From NCBI RefSeq assembly GCF_009996735.1, contig NZ_JAACYI010000001.1, forward strand, positions 8,522-72,521: a stretch of DNA of 64,000 bases, written 5' to 3'. The first letter of the stretch is position 1; each line of letters starts with the position of its first letter. This stretch comes from Cellulomonas sp. APG4. GTDB lineage: Bacteria > Actinomycetota > Actinomycetes > Actinomycetales > Cellulomonadaceae. The notes under the pieces are model-generated. The model was not told the DNA's origin and ran no database searches. It saw only the letters and a list, made by a program, of their open reading frames with translations. The position numbers and the translations under genes were made by a program. This document shows, piece after piece, positions 7,748 through 15,219 of the stretch.

Positions 7748-9109
7748 TCAGTTCAGCGTGTCCGCGATGAGCTGGTCGGTCGTCGCGGCGGCCTCGGCGA
7801 TGTCCGCCCCGGCCGCGACCTGCTGGAAGAAGTCCTCGAGCAGGCGCTCACCCTCGACCGCGGCCCAGTTCTCGGCCGCCGGCGTCAGCTTGGCGTCGAG
7901 CGCCGCGGCGACGGCCGTGGTCGCGTAGACGTCGTCGCCCATCGCGCTCGCGTAGGTGCTGTTGCCCGGGATGAGCCCGTTGGACGCCAGCATCGTCTGG
8001 TACTCCTCGCTGAAGATGATCCGCAGCAGGCTCTCGGCGAGCTCGGGGTGCTGGGACTTCGCGGGGATCGCGATGTTGGAGCCGCCGGCGAACACCGTGG
8101 CGACCTCGCCCTCGGTCATGCCGGGGAGGGCGAAGATGCCCGTCTTCTCCTCGTTGCACGCCTGCTGCTCGGCGCGGAGCGCGGTCGCCTCCTCCGAGGT
8201 GTCCTCGGGGTCCACGCCCTTGTTGCACTCGGGCAGGTCGATGCTCCAGCGCGCCCAGGTGGGGGCCGAGAACATCGCGGCCTCACCGTTGTTGAAGGGC
8301 ACCCAGGGCTCGTTGGAGTCGGCGTCGACGGGCGCGTTGGTGGCCTCGGTGAACAGCCGCTGCACCTCGGCCAGACCCTCCTGCGCCTCGGGGGCGGACA
8401 GGGCACCGACCCACTGGTCGCCCTCCTGGACGGCGAGGTCGCCGCCGTGGCTGTAGACCCAGGCGGTGCCGTTGTACCAGTCCTGCCCGGGGAACCAGAA
8501 GCCCGAGAAGTTCTCGGTGCCGTTCGGGTTCGCCTCCTGCATCGCGATGGCCGTCTCGGTGAACTCCGCGAGCGTCGTCGGCACCTCGAGCCCGGCCGCC
8601 TCGAACAGGTCCTTGCGGTAGAAGACGGCACGCGCGCCCGAGTAGTAGGGCACCGCGTACACGGTGTCGTCGGCCGTGCCGGCCTGGACGAAGCCCTCGA
8701 GCAGGTCGTCGCCGCCGAGCTCCTCGTAGAGCCCGTCGAGCGGGCGGAACGCACCCGCGTAGGTGAACGTGGGCGCCTGGGTGTTGCCGATCTCGACCAC
8801 GTCGGGGGTCTGCGACTCGGAGGCGAGCGCGGTCTGCAGGCGCGGCACGAGGCCGTTCCAGTCCTGCTCCTCGATCACGAGGGTCGAGCCGGGGTTCTCG
8901 TCCTCGAACGTCGAGACGAGGTAGTCCCGCAGGTCCTGGGGCGTGTCGCCGCCGTTGATCCACAGGCGGATCTCGGCGGCCTCGGTCTCACCGGACGTGT
9001 CGTCGCCCTCGGCCTCCGGGGACGCCGTGCCGCCGCCACCGCTGCAGGCCGCGAGCGCGAGGACGCCGACGAGGGACGCGGCGACGCCGCTCTTTCGCAC
9101 ACTCTTCAC
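7748..9109 (-). CDS. Sugar ABC transporter substrate-binding lipoprotein (Das-like)
   Basis: Extracellular binding protein of the chito-oligosaccharide importer. GTG start with ribosome site GGAAGGA; lipoprotein signal ending LALAAC with lipidated Cys22, then a Ser/Gly/Glu linker; the body is a family-1 (SBP_bac_1) fold of 453 residues in total. It heads the minus-strand operon binding protein, two permeases, ROK kinase, nagB. Chitobiose/GlcNAc specificity is inferred from these partners and from nagA plus GH20 across the divergent promoter; DasA and NgcE are known examples. A candidate promoter at 9333-9363 would leave a long leader of about 215 nt. Confidence 0.9.
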   Translation of the reverse strand: MKSVRKSGVAASLVGVLALAACSGGGGTASPEAEGDDTSGETEAAEIRLWINGGDTPQDLRDYLVSTFEDENPGSTLVIEEQDWNGLVPRLQTALASESQTPDVVEIGNTQAPTFTYAGAFRPLDGLYEELGGDDLLEGFVQAGTADDTVYAVPYYSGARAVFYRKDLFEAAGLEVPTTLAEFTETAIAMQEANPNGTENFSGFWFPGQDWYNGTAWVYSHGGDLAVQEGDQWVGALSAPEAQEGLAEVQRLFTEATNAPVDADSNEPWVPFNNGEAAMFSAPTWARWSIDLPECNKGVDPEDTSEEATALRAEQQACNEEKTGIFALPGMTEGEVATVFAGGSNIAIPAKSQHPELAESLLRIIFSEEYQTMLASNGLIPGNSTYASAMGDDVYATTAVAAALDAKLTPAAENWAAVEGERLLEDFFQQVAAGADIAEAAATTDQLIADTLN

Positions 9110-9446
9110 TGGGGGTTCCTTCCCGATCCGTGGGCGGCGCCGGTCAGCGTCGTCACTGGGGTGCGCCCCGGGCCACCGACCGCCCGGGGATGGTGCTGCA
9201 GCGTGCGGAGGGGCGCATCGACCCGCCCGCGGACGAGGGCACGCGAGTTGCTCGCGCCGGCGACGCGCTGCTCGCCGTCCGTGCGGGGCCTCGTCGTCGA
9301 GACCCGGGCCGTCGTCCGTGGCTGCATATTTGTTAGTAGAGCGTCCTTACTATCCTGTGTCAAGGTGTTCGCACGGTCCCGCACGACGCTCGGACGCGTC
9401 GGCGCGGCCGTCCCTCGCGAGCCCGCACGTCCGCACGGAGGTCCCG
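9110..9446. other. Divergent intergenic region of the GlcNAc locus
   Basis: 337 bp between the binding-protein gene (minus) and nagA (plus). It holds a minus-strand TTGACA at 9358-9363 with a weak -10 near 9333-9340, a plus-strand candidate (TTGTTA at 9330-9335 with TATCCT at 9351-9356), and an operator-like palindrome lying between them. The stretch from 9110 to about 9320 has no recognised element and would be untranslated leader of the binding-protein mRNA. Confidence 0.6.
9336..9350. promoter_or_regulatory. Operator-like site within the divergent nag promoters
   Basis: Forward GTAGAGCGTCCTTAC; reverse complement GTAAGGACGCTCTAC matches the 3862-3876 site at 13 of 15 positions. It is flanked by TTAGT on the left and ACTAT on the right, similar to the TTAGT/ACTAA half-sites bound by ROK repressors. 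It lies between the -35 and -10 candidates of both divergent promoters, a natural place for a repressor. Confidence 0.6.
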
Positions 9447-10655
9447 ATGGAGCCGCACCCCACCCCGACGCTCGCGCTGCGCGGTCGCGTCGTGACACCT
9501 GACGCGACCCTGCCCGACGGCGTCGTCGTGGTCCACGGGAGCATGCTCGCCTGGGTGGGGCCCGCCGACGACGCCCCGCTCCCCCACCTGCCGGCGCCCA
9601 GCGACCGGACGCTCCTCCCGGGCCTCGTCGACGTGCACTGCCACGGCGGCGGGGGCGCCGGGTTCCCCGAGGCGACCCAGCTCGCGCAGGTCCGCACCGC
9701 CGCCACCGAGCACCGCCGGCACGGGACGACGACGCTCGTGGCCTCCCTCGTGACCGCCGACCCGGCGACGCTCGAGGCGCGCACGGCCCTGCTCGCCGAG
9801 GCCGCCGACGCGGGCGTGATCGACGGCATCCACCTCGAGGGGCCGTTCCTCTCCGCGGCACGCTGCGGCGCGCAGGACCCTTCGCTCATGCAGCCCGGCT
9901 CGGCCGAGCTCGTGCGCCGGCTCGCGCGCACCGCCCACGGGCACCTGGTGAGCATGACGCTCGCCCCGGAGGTCCCGGGCGTCACCGGGCCCGACGGCGT
10001 GGTCGCGGCGCTCGCCGCTGCGGGGGCGCTGCCGTCGATCGGGCACACCGACGCCGCCGCGGGGGTGGTCGAGGCCGCGCTCGCCGAGGCGCGCGCGGCA
10101 CTCGCGGGCCCCGGGGGGCGCTCGGCACTCCCCACCGCCACGCACCTGTTCAACGGCATGCCGCCGCTGCACCACCGCGCGCCGGGGCCGGTGGCCGCGC
10201 TGCTCACCGCCGCCTCGCACGGCGACGCCGTGCTCGAGCTCGTCGCCGACGGCGTCCACCTCGACCCGTTCACCGTGCGCACCGTCCTGGACCTCGTGGG
10301 CCCCGACCACGTGCTGCTCGTCACGGACGCGATGGCCGCGACCGGCATGCCCGACGGCGCCTACGAGCTCGGTTCGCTGAACGTCGAGGTCAGCGGCGGG
10401 ACCGCGCACCTCGCGGGCACCACGACCATCGCGGGCAGCACCGCGCACCTGCTCGACGTGGTGCGGACGACCGTCGCCGGCGGGGTGCCCCTCGAGGTCG
10501 CCGTCCGCTGCGCCTCGCTCACCCCCGCGCGCGTGCTCGGCCGCGACGACGTCGGCGCCCTCGTCGCGGGCAGGCGCGCCGACGTGGTCGAGACCGATGC
10601 CGCACTCACCCCGCTACGCGTGCTGCGCGCGGGCCGCTGGACGGAGGACGCATGA
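9447..10655 (+). CDS. nagA: N-acetylglucosamine-6-phosphate deacetylase
   Basis: Removes acetate from GlcNAc-6-phosphate to give glucosamine-6-phosphate for NagB. 402 residues. The ATG at 9447 follows GGAGG. Seen in order: metal-binding DVHCHGGGG, the metal-ligand glutamate in IHLEGPFLS, SIGHTDA, THLFNGMPPLHHR substrate motif, and catalytic aspartate in LLVTDAMAATG, all typical of the amidohydrolase superfamily. Its stop overlaps the hexosaminidase start by 4 bp. It is transcribed away from the importer operon. Confidence 0.95.
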   Translation: MEPHPTPTLALRGRVVTPDATLPDGVVVVHGSMLAWVGPADDAPLPHLPAPSDRTLLPGLVDVHCHGGGGAGFPEATQLAQVRTAATEHRRHGTTTLVASLVTADPATLEARTALLAEAADAGVIDGIHLEGPFLSAARCGAQDPSLMQPGSAELVRRLARTAHGHLVSMTLAPEVPGVTGPDGVVAALAAAGALPSIGHTDAAAGVVEAALAEARAALAGPGGRSALPTATHLFNGMPPLHHRAPGPVAALLTAASHGDAVLELVADGVHLDPFTVRTVLDLVGPDHVLLVTDAMAATGMPDGAYELGSLNVEVSGGTAHLAGTTTIAGSTAHLLDVVRTTVAGGVPLEVAVRCASLTPARVLGRDDVGALVAGRRADVVETDAALTPLRVLRAGRWTEDA

Positions 10656-12235
10656 CCCCCACGCTCGTCCCGCTCCCGCTCGAGCTGCGGCCGGGCGACG
10701 GCGCGCCCTTCGTGCTCGGCGACCGGCTCGACGTCGTGGTGGACGCAGGGCTCGGGAGAGCCCCCGACGACGCCACGTCCGCCGAGGCGGTGGCAGTCGC
10801 CGGCGCCGTCGCCGAGCGGCTCGCCGCGGCGGCACGAGCCGTCGGCACCCCGACCGACGTGCGCGTGCACCCCCGCCGTGGGTGGGAGACGCCCGCGGAC
10901 GAGGACCACGACGTGGCCGCCCGCACGCCCGACCCGGACGGCGTGGACGTGCCCGCCGTGACGCTGCGGCTCGTCGACGACGGCGTGCGGCTCGGGCTCA
11001 CCGACGACGTCGCACCCGAGCGCGCTGCCGGCGCCTACCTGCTCGAGGTGACCGCGGACGCCGTCGTCGTGACGGCGCTCGCGCCCGCGGGGCTCGCGCA
11101 CGGCGCAGCGACGCTCGTCCAGGCGCTCACCGCGGGGCCGCAGGACGTGCCGCACGTCCCCGCGATGACCGTGCGGGACGTCCCACGGTTCGGCTGGCGG
11201 GGGCTGAGCCTCGACGTCGCACGGCACTTCTTCGACGTGCCGACCGTGCTCGCGGTGCTGGACCTGATGTGGGGCCTGCGGCTCAACGTGCTGCACCTGC
11301 ACCTCACCGACGACCAGGGGTGGCGCGTCGAGGTGCCGTCACGGCCGGAGCTCACCGACGTCTCGGGCAAGACCGCCGTCGGGGGCGACCAGGGCGGCTC
11401 GTACACGGTCGCCGACCTCGCCCGGATCACCGCGCACGCGGCCGCGCGGGGCATCACGGTGGTGCCCGAGGTCGACGTGCCGGGCCACGTCAACGCCGCG
11501 CTGCACGCCTGCCCCGAGCTCACGCCGGGCGGTCGCCCGGTCGACGCCTACACGGGGATCGAGGTGGGCTTCAGCCGGCTGCACGCCGACCTGCCCACGA
11601 CCGACCCGTTCCTCGCGGAGGTGTTCGCGGCGGTGGCTGCCCAGACCCCGGGACCGTGGGTGCACGTCGGCGGGGACGAGGTGCTCGAGATGGAGCGGGA
11701 GGAGTACGTGCGGCTGGTGCAGGCCGCCGTCGGGCACGTGCACGCGGCGGGCAAGCGTGCGGTCGCGTGGCAGGAGGCCGCGCACGTCCCGCTGCCGCCC
11801 GGCACGGTGCTGCAGTACTGGACCCACGAGCAGGCCCCCGAGCCGGTGGCCGCGGCGGTCGAGGCAGGTGCGCTGCTGCTGCTGTCACCGGGCAACCGCG
11901 TCTACCTCGACATGAAGTACGACGCGGCGTCGCCGCTCGGCCTCGAGTGGGCCGGGCACATCGACCTGCGCCGGGCCTACGAGTGGGAGCCGCTCGACGT
12001 GGTGCCGGGCGTGCCGGCGTCGTCGGTGGTGGGTGTCGAGGCGGCGGTGTGGTCCGAGACCCTGCGCGACCTCGACGAGCTGTCGTGGATGCTGCTGCCC
12101 AGGCTCGCCGCCGTCGCCGAGGTCGCCTGGACCGAGCCCCGGCGGCGCGACTGGACGGACTTCCGTACGCGCGTGCGCGCCGTCGCCCCCACCTGGGCTC
12201 CCTTGAGCTGGAACGCCGACGCCCTGGACGCCTGA
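10652..12235 (+). CDS. GH20 beta-N-acetylhexosaminidase
   Basis: Releases terminal GlcNAc from chito-oligosaccharides. 527 residues, with a GH20b N-terminal domain followed by the catalytic barrel. Seen: RGLSLDVARHFF, LHLTDDQGWRVEV, the PEVDVPGH motif, and catalytic Asp342-Glu343 in HVGGDEVLEM; the C-terminal WTEPRRRDW is usual for the family. There is no signal peptide, so it is probably cytoplasmic and acts on imported oligomers, like the DasD/NagZ-type partners of other actinobacterial chitin loci. Translationally coupled to nagA by a 4-bp overlap. Confidence 0.94.
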   Translation: MTPTLVPLPLELRPGDGAPFVLGDRLDVVVDAGLGRAPDDATSAEAVAVAGAVAERLAAAARAVGTPTDVRVHPRRGWETPADEDHDVAARTPDPDGVDVPAVTLRLVDDGVRLGLTDDVAPERAAGAYLLEVTADAVVVTALAPAGLAHGAATLVQALTAGPQDVPHVPAMTVRDVPRFGWRGLSLDVARHFFDVPTVLAVLDLMWGLRLNVLHLHLTDDQGWRVEVPSRPELTDVSGKTAVGGDQGGSYTVADLARITAHAAARGITVVPEVDVPGHVNAALHACPELTPGGRPVDAYTGIEVGFSRLHADLPTTDPFLAEVFAAVAAQTPGPWVHVGGDEVLEMEREEYVRLVQAAVGHVHAAGKRAVAWQEAAHVPLPPGTVLQYWTHEQAPEPVAAAVEAGALLLLSPGNRVYLDMKYDAASPLGLEWAGHIDLRRAYEWEPLDVVPGVPASSVVGVEAAVWSETLRDLDELSWMLLPRLAAVAEVAWTEPRRRDWTDFRTRVRAVAPTWAPLSWNADALDA

Positions 12236-12256
12236 CGCCCCTACCCCACCACCACG

Positions 12257-12325
12257 CGCGAGTTCGCACGGCCGCACCGAGTTCGCACCTGTGGAGGTGC
12301 GAACCGGGTGCGCGGGTGCGAACTC
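12257..12325. repeat. Dispersed intergenic inverted repeat, family A, copy 1
   Basis: Repeated GAGTTCGCAC words pointing one way, then GTGCGAACTC-type words pointing the other way, in about 69 bp after the GH20 stop. A clearly related element is at 40911-40980. Neither copy overlaps a gene. Confidence 0.85.
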
Positions 12326-12358
12326 AGCGCTCGGGAGGCGTCGGAGCCGGACAGCGCG

Positions 12359-12389
12359 ACGGCCCGGCACCCTCGTGGTGCCGGGCCGT
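12359..12389. terminator. Bidirectional terminator-type hairpin
   Basis: A perfect 13-bp stem, ACGGCCCGGCACC (12359-12371) and GGTGCCGGGCCGT (12377-12389), with loop CTCGT. It lies between the convergent GH20 and cupin genes and ends 8 bp from the cupin stop. Confidence 0.85.
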
Positions 12390-12397
12390 CCTCGGGG

Positions 12398-12790
12398 TCA
12401 CTCGGTGGGGGGCTCGTCCTGGCCGGACTCCTCGGCCGCGTCGGCCTCCTCCTTGGTCGCGTGCACCGCGCCCTCGGCGTGCTCGGGCGGGCCGTACACC
12501 GTGTAGAGGATCAGCGGGTTCTCACCCGTGTTGACGAAGTTGTGCTTGCGCCCAGCGGGCACCACCACCAGGTCACCGGCCGCGACCTTGCGCTTCTCGC
12601 CGGAGACGATCGCCTCGCCCACGCCGCTGACGAAGCTGAGGATCTGGTCGATGTCCTCGTGCACCTCCTCGCCGATCTCGCCGCCCGGCGGGACGGTCAT
12701 GATGACGAGCTGGGTGTTCTTGCCCGTCCACAGCACCCGGCGGAAGTCCGGGCTCTGCTCGGCGACGGTCGCGATCGTGTAGTGCTCCAT
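12398..12790 (-). CDS. Small cupin-domain protein
   Basis: 130 residues forming one cupin barrel. Seen: cupin motif 1 as PGGEIGEEVHEDIDQILSFVSG, with one of the usual histidines replaced, and motif 2 as GDLVVVPAGRKHNFVN. The C-terminus is acidic and Glu/Asp-rich. Good AAGGAG ribosome site 9 bp before the ATG. Members of this cupin_2 group bind a metal, but the reaction is unknown. It follows the YihY-like gene on the same strand by about 70 bp, and has its own candidate operator in between. Confidence 0.85.
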   Translation of the reverse strand: MEHYTIATVAEQSPDFRRVLWTGKNTQLVIMTVPPGGEIGEEVHEDIDQILSFVSGVGEAIVSGEKRKVAAGDLVVVPAGRKHNFVNTGENPLILYTVYGPPEHAEGAVHATKEEADAAEESGQDEPPTE

Positions 12791-12809
12791 CGAGGGTGCT
12801 CCTTCGGTT

Positions 12810-12830
12810 GCGGTAGATCCTTGATACCGC
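12810..12830. promoter_or_regulatory. Inverted repeat before the cupin gene
   Basis: Arms GCGGTA (12810-12815) and TACCGC (12825-12830) flank 9 bp of AT-richer sequence, about 20 bp before the cupin start. Candidate operator; the regulator is unknown. Confidence 0.4.
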
Positions 12831-12859
12831 TGCGGGGACCGCCCCGCGCGGTGAACGCG

Positions 12860-13963
12860 TCACTCGTCGTCGGCGTCGTCCGTGCGGCCACGGCTGAGAC
12901 GAAGACGGCGGCCCTTGGCGACGTCCTGGGCGTGCTTCTCGAGCTTCTTGTCGCTCGCACGGGTGTCGCGGGGCGGCAGCTGGATGGTCTCCTCGGCGCG
13001 GATGCCGGCCTGGAGCTGACGGCCGCGCTCGAGCTCGGCGTCGAGCTCCGCCCCGAACAGCAGCGCGTTGTTGGTGAGCCACAGCCACAGCAGGAAGACG
13101 ATGACGCCACCGAGCGTGCCGTAGGTCTGGTCGTAGGAGCCGTAGTTGGCGACGTAGAAGCCGAAGCCCATGGTCGCGACGGCCCAGACGAGGATCGCGA
13201 CGAACGAGCCCACGCTCACCCAGCGGAACTTGGGCTGCTGCACGTTGGGCGTCGCGTAGTAGAGGATCGCGATGATCAGCGCCACCATGACCACGACGAC
13301 GGGCCACTTGGCGATGCTCCACACGGTCACGGCGACGTCGCTCAGCCCGATGACGCCGCCCACGGCCTCGGCCACCGGGCCGGACAGCACGAGGGCCGCG
13401 CACACGAGCGCGACGAGCACCAGCATCACGAGCGTGACCAGCAGCATCACGGGACGCAGCTTCCAGATGGGCCGCCCCTCGTCGATCTCGTAGATCCGGT
13501 TCATGGCCCGGCTGAACGCGTTGACGTAGCCGGACGCCGACCAGAGCGCGACCGCGAGACCGGTGACGAGGGCGAGACCCGCGCTCGGCTGGTCCGCGAG
13601 GTCCCGCACGATGGACCCGACCGCATCGAGGTCCATCCCGGACGCGGTCTCCGCCTCCTCGAGCACGTCCGCGACGATCTGGTCGCCGTCGCCGAAGACG
13701 CCGAGCAGCGAGACGAGTGCGAGGGCCGCGGGTGCCACCGCGAGCACGGCCCAGTACGTGAGCGCGGCCGCCAGGTCGGGCACCTGGTCGCGCAGGAACT
13801 CCCGGAACGTCTTGAGGAGCACGTACAGCCAGGACGGCTTGGTGAGGTCCGGCGGCGAGTCGGGCTTGCGCGGGTCCTCCGGGTCGGGTGCGTCGACCCG
13901 TGCGGACGCCGGGTCGATGCCGTCGTCGGCCGCGACGCGGTGCTTCGGCTGGTCGGTGGTCAT
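12860..13963 (-). CDS. YihY/BrkB-family inner-membrane protein
   Basis: 367-residue integral membrane protein of the YihY (virulence factor BrkB, UPF0761) family; biochemical function is not established. Seen: an N-terminal polar stretch of about 70 residues, an amphipathic FREFLRDQVPDLAAALTYWAVLAVAPAAL start of the domain, about six hydrophobic segments, the family signatures LWSASGYVNAFSRAMNRIY and ILYYATPN, and a basic-acidic C-terminal tail. ATG at 13961-13963 overlaps the upstream stop by 4 bp, so the two are coupled. Confidence 0.9.
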   Translation of the reverse strand: MTTDQPKHRVAADDGIDPASARVDAPDPEDPRKPDSPPDLTKPSWLYVLLKTFREFLRDQVPDLAAALTYWAVLAVAPAALALVSLLGVFGDGDQIVADVLEEAETASGMDLDAVGSIVRDLADQPSAGLALVTGLAVALWSASGYVNAFSRAMNRIYEIDEGRPIWKLRPVMLLVTLVMLVLVALVCAALVLSGPVAEAVGGVIGLSDVAVTVWSIAKWPVVVVMVALIIAILYYATPNVQQPKFRWVSVGSFVAILVWAVATMGFGFYVANYGSYDQTYGTLGGVIVFLLWLWLTNNALLFGAELDAELERGRQLQAGIRAEETIQLPPRDTRASDKKLEKHAQDVAKGRRLRLSRGRTDDADDE

Positions 13964-14754
13964 GCGTGACTCCTCGTCGGCGCGGGAACGGGCGGGGCGG
14001 GGACCTGCTGCGAGCGCGCGTAGGAGCGGGCACGCAGCCGGGCCACGAGCGGGTAGGTGCCGAGGCCGGTCGGGGCGTCGGCGGGGTCGAAGCGCACGTC
14101 GGGTGCGGTCTCGCCGCCGAGGGTGAGGCGCCCGACGACGTGCCACGGGCCGCGCGTCGCACCGTGCAGGAGGGCGAGCACCATCGGGCGGTGCGCGAGG
14201 CTCCGCAGCAGCGCGGCGGGGGCCGCGGGCCTGGGCACGCCGTCGACCGCGCGCGCGGCGAGCAGCACCGGGCCGCGGCGGCTCGCGAACGGGATCACCG
14301 AGCCGTAGAACGCCGTCGACGGCGACGCGTGCAGGGCCGGGACGTGCCGCAGCACGGGCGCGGCCCCCGAGCTCGAGAGCAGCACGTCACCTGCGCCGCA
14401 GCGCAGCGCGAGGCCCTGCACGTCGGGCAGCCACGTGGGCAGACCGCCACCGCGGGAGAGGCGCACGACGACGTCCTCGTCGCCCGGGGTGTCGAGCCAC
14501 GCGACGCCCGTGGCCTCGCTGCCGGCCGGCGCGCCGTGACGCTCGAGCCGGCCGCGCACCGTGACGCCGTCGGGGTGGAGCGCGCGGTCGTGGCGCATCC
14601 GGGCGACGACGCCGAAGACGCCTCCGAGGATCCGGCCGGCGGCGACGCCGACGAGTCTCGGGAGCAGGTCACCGCGACGCCGACCCCCGACGCCTCGGAC
14701 GTCGTCCGCACGCGCGGGATGCGTGGGGGCGGCGGGTGGTGCGGAGGTGCTCAC
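13960..14754 (-). CDS. Catalase-fold-like protein of unknown function
   Basis: 264 residues. Motifs such as RMRHDRALHPDGVTVRGRLE and VRLSRGGGLPTWLPDVQGLALR resemble the heme-free catalase-like proteins found in actinobacteria (often mislabelled phosphodiesterase). I do not see a convincing heme-ligand tyrosine motif, so catalase activity is not assumed. The GTG start lies 6 bp after a TAGCGT box, suggesting a leaderless mRNA. It is translationally coupled to the YihY-type gene downstream. Confidence 0.6.
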   Translation of the reverse strand: MSTSAPPAAPTHPARADDVRGVGGRRRGDLLPRLVGVAAGRILGGVFGVVARMRHDRALHPDGVTVRGRLERHGAPAGSEATGVAWLDTPGDEDVVVRLSRGGGLPTWLPDVQGLALRCGAGDVLLSSSGAAPVLRHVPALHASPSTAFYGSVIPFASRRGPVLLAARAVDGVPRPAAPAALLRSLAHRPMVLALLHGATRGPWHVVGRLTLGGETAPDVRFDPADAPTGLGTYPLVARLRARSYARSQQVPAPPVPAPTRSHA

Positions 14755-14760
14755 GCACCG

Positions 14761-14766
14761 ACGCTA
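14761..14766 (-). promoter_or_regulatory. -10 box of a probably leaderless transcript
   Basis: TAGCGT on the minus strand, 6 bp before the GTG at 14752-14754. The spacing would place the transcription start at the start codon. Confidence 0.45.
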
Positions 14767-14820
14767 GGCAGACCCACGGCTCCCCGCGACCGGAGCCGGA
14801 CCGGTCCCGTCCGCCAGCCG

Positions 14821-14896
14821 ATGTGGAGCGTTCCGGATGCGACACGCCGGGCGGGTGGGTCGGGAACGCTCCACATGGGCCGAGGACGCTCCACAT
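14821..14896. repeat. Dispersed intergenic inverted repeat, family B, copy 1
   Basis: Arms ATGTGGAGCGTTCC (14821-14834) and GGAACGCTCCACAT (14863-14876) are perfect complements, with a further GACGCTCCACAT at 14885-14896. The spacer contains GCGACACGCCGG, which is also present in the related element at 33113-33219. Confidence 0.85.
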
Positions 14897-15082
14897 CCGG
14901 GGGCGCGCCGTGCGCGGTCGCGGACCGGGGACGATCGGTGCGTGGGACCTCGGGCCCACGACCGACGGTGAGCCGTGGCGTCCGGGTGACGGTGCACCGC
15001 GGGTTACCGCCGATCGGGGTCACGGTTCGGTCACGGGAGTTGACGCCGGGACGGGGCGGGCGGGAACGTATTTGCACGGTCG

Positions 15083-15098
15083 GTGAGACCGGTCCCAC
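15083..15098. promoter_or_regulatory. Upstream LacI-type operator of the ceb operon
   Basis: GTGAGACCGGTCCCAC is a 16-bp palindrome with one mismatched pair. Its core TGAGACCGGTCCCA resembles the 15127-15144 site, and the two centres are 45 bp apart. Probably bound by the operon's own LacI regulator. Confidence 0.55.
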
Positions 15099-15126
15099 AC
15101 CTCGGCCACCGATGGCCGCGGCCAAA

Positions 15127-15144
15127 GGTGGGATCGATCCCACC
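15127..15144. promoter_or_regulatory. CebR/CelR-type operator
   Basis: GGTGGGATCGATCCCACC is a perfect 18-bp palindrome. Its core TGGGATCGATCCCA differs from the known CebR/CelR site TGGGAGCGCTCCCA only in the centre. It lies about 75 bp before the binding-protein start, as expected for autoregulated cellobiose operons. Confidence 0.85.
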
Positions 15145-15219
15145 GCCGAGGGTCTCCCTCCCCGGCGGGCCCGGCACCCGGACGGCACCGAGGCCGTCCC
15201 TGAGACGAAGGAGTCAGAC

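Larger units (their letters stand above)
14767..15219. other. Intergenic region before the cello-oligosaccharide operon
   Basis: 453 bp without a convincing gene. It contains the family B inverted repeat (14821-14896) and two LacI-type palindromes (15083-15098 and 15127-15144). ACGTATTTGCACGG at about 15066-15079 is the AT-richest part. I see no other structure. Confidence 0.6.

Noticed and set aside
9110-9446. DasR-type operator (ACTGGTCTAGACCACT-like) in the nag region
   Set aside because: No match to this consensus was found in the divergent region; a different palindrome is present.
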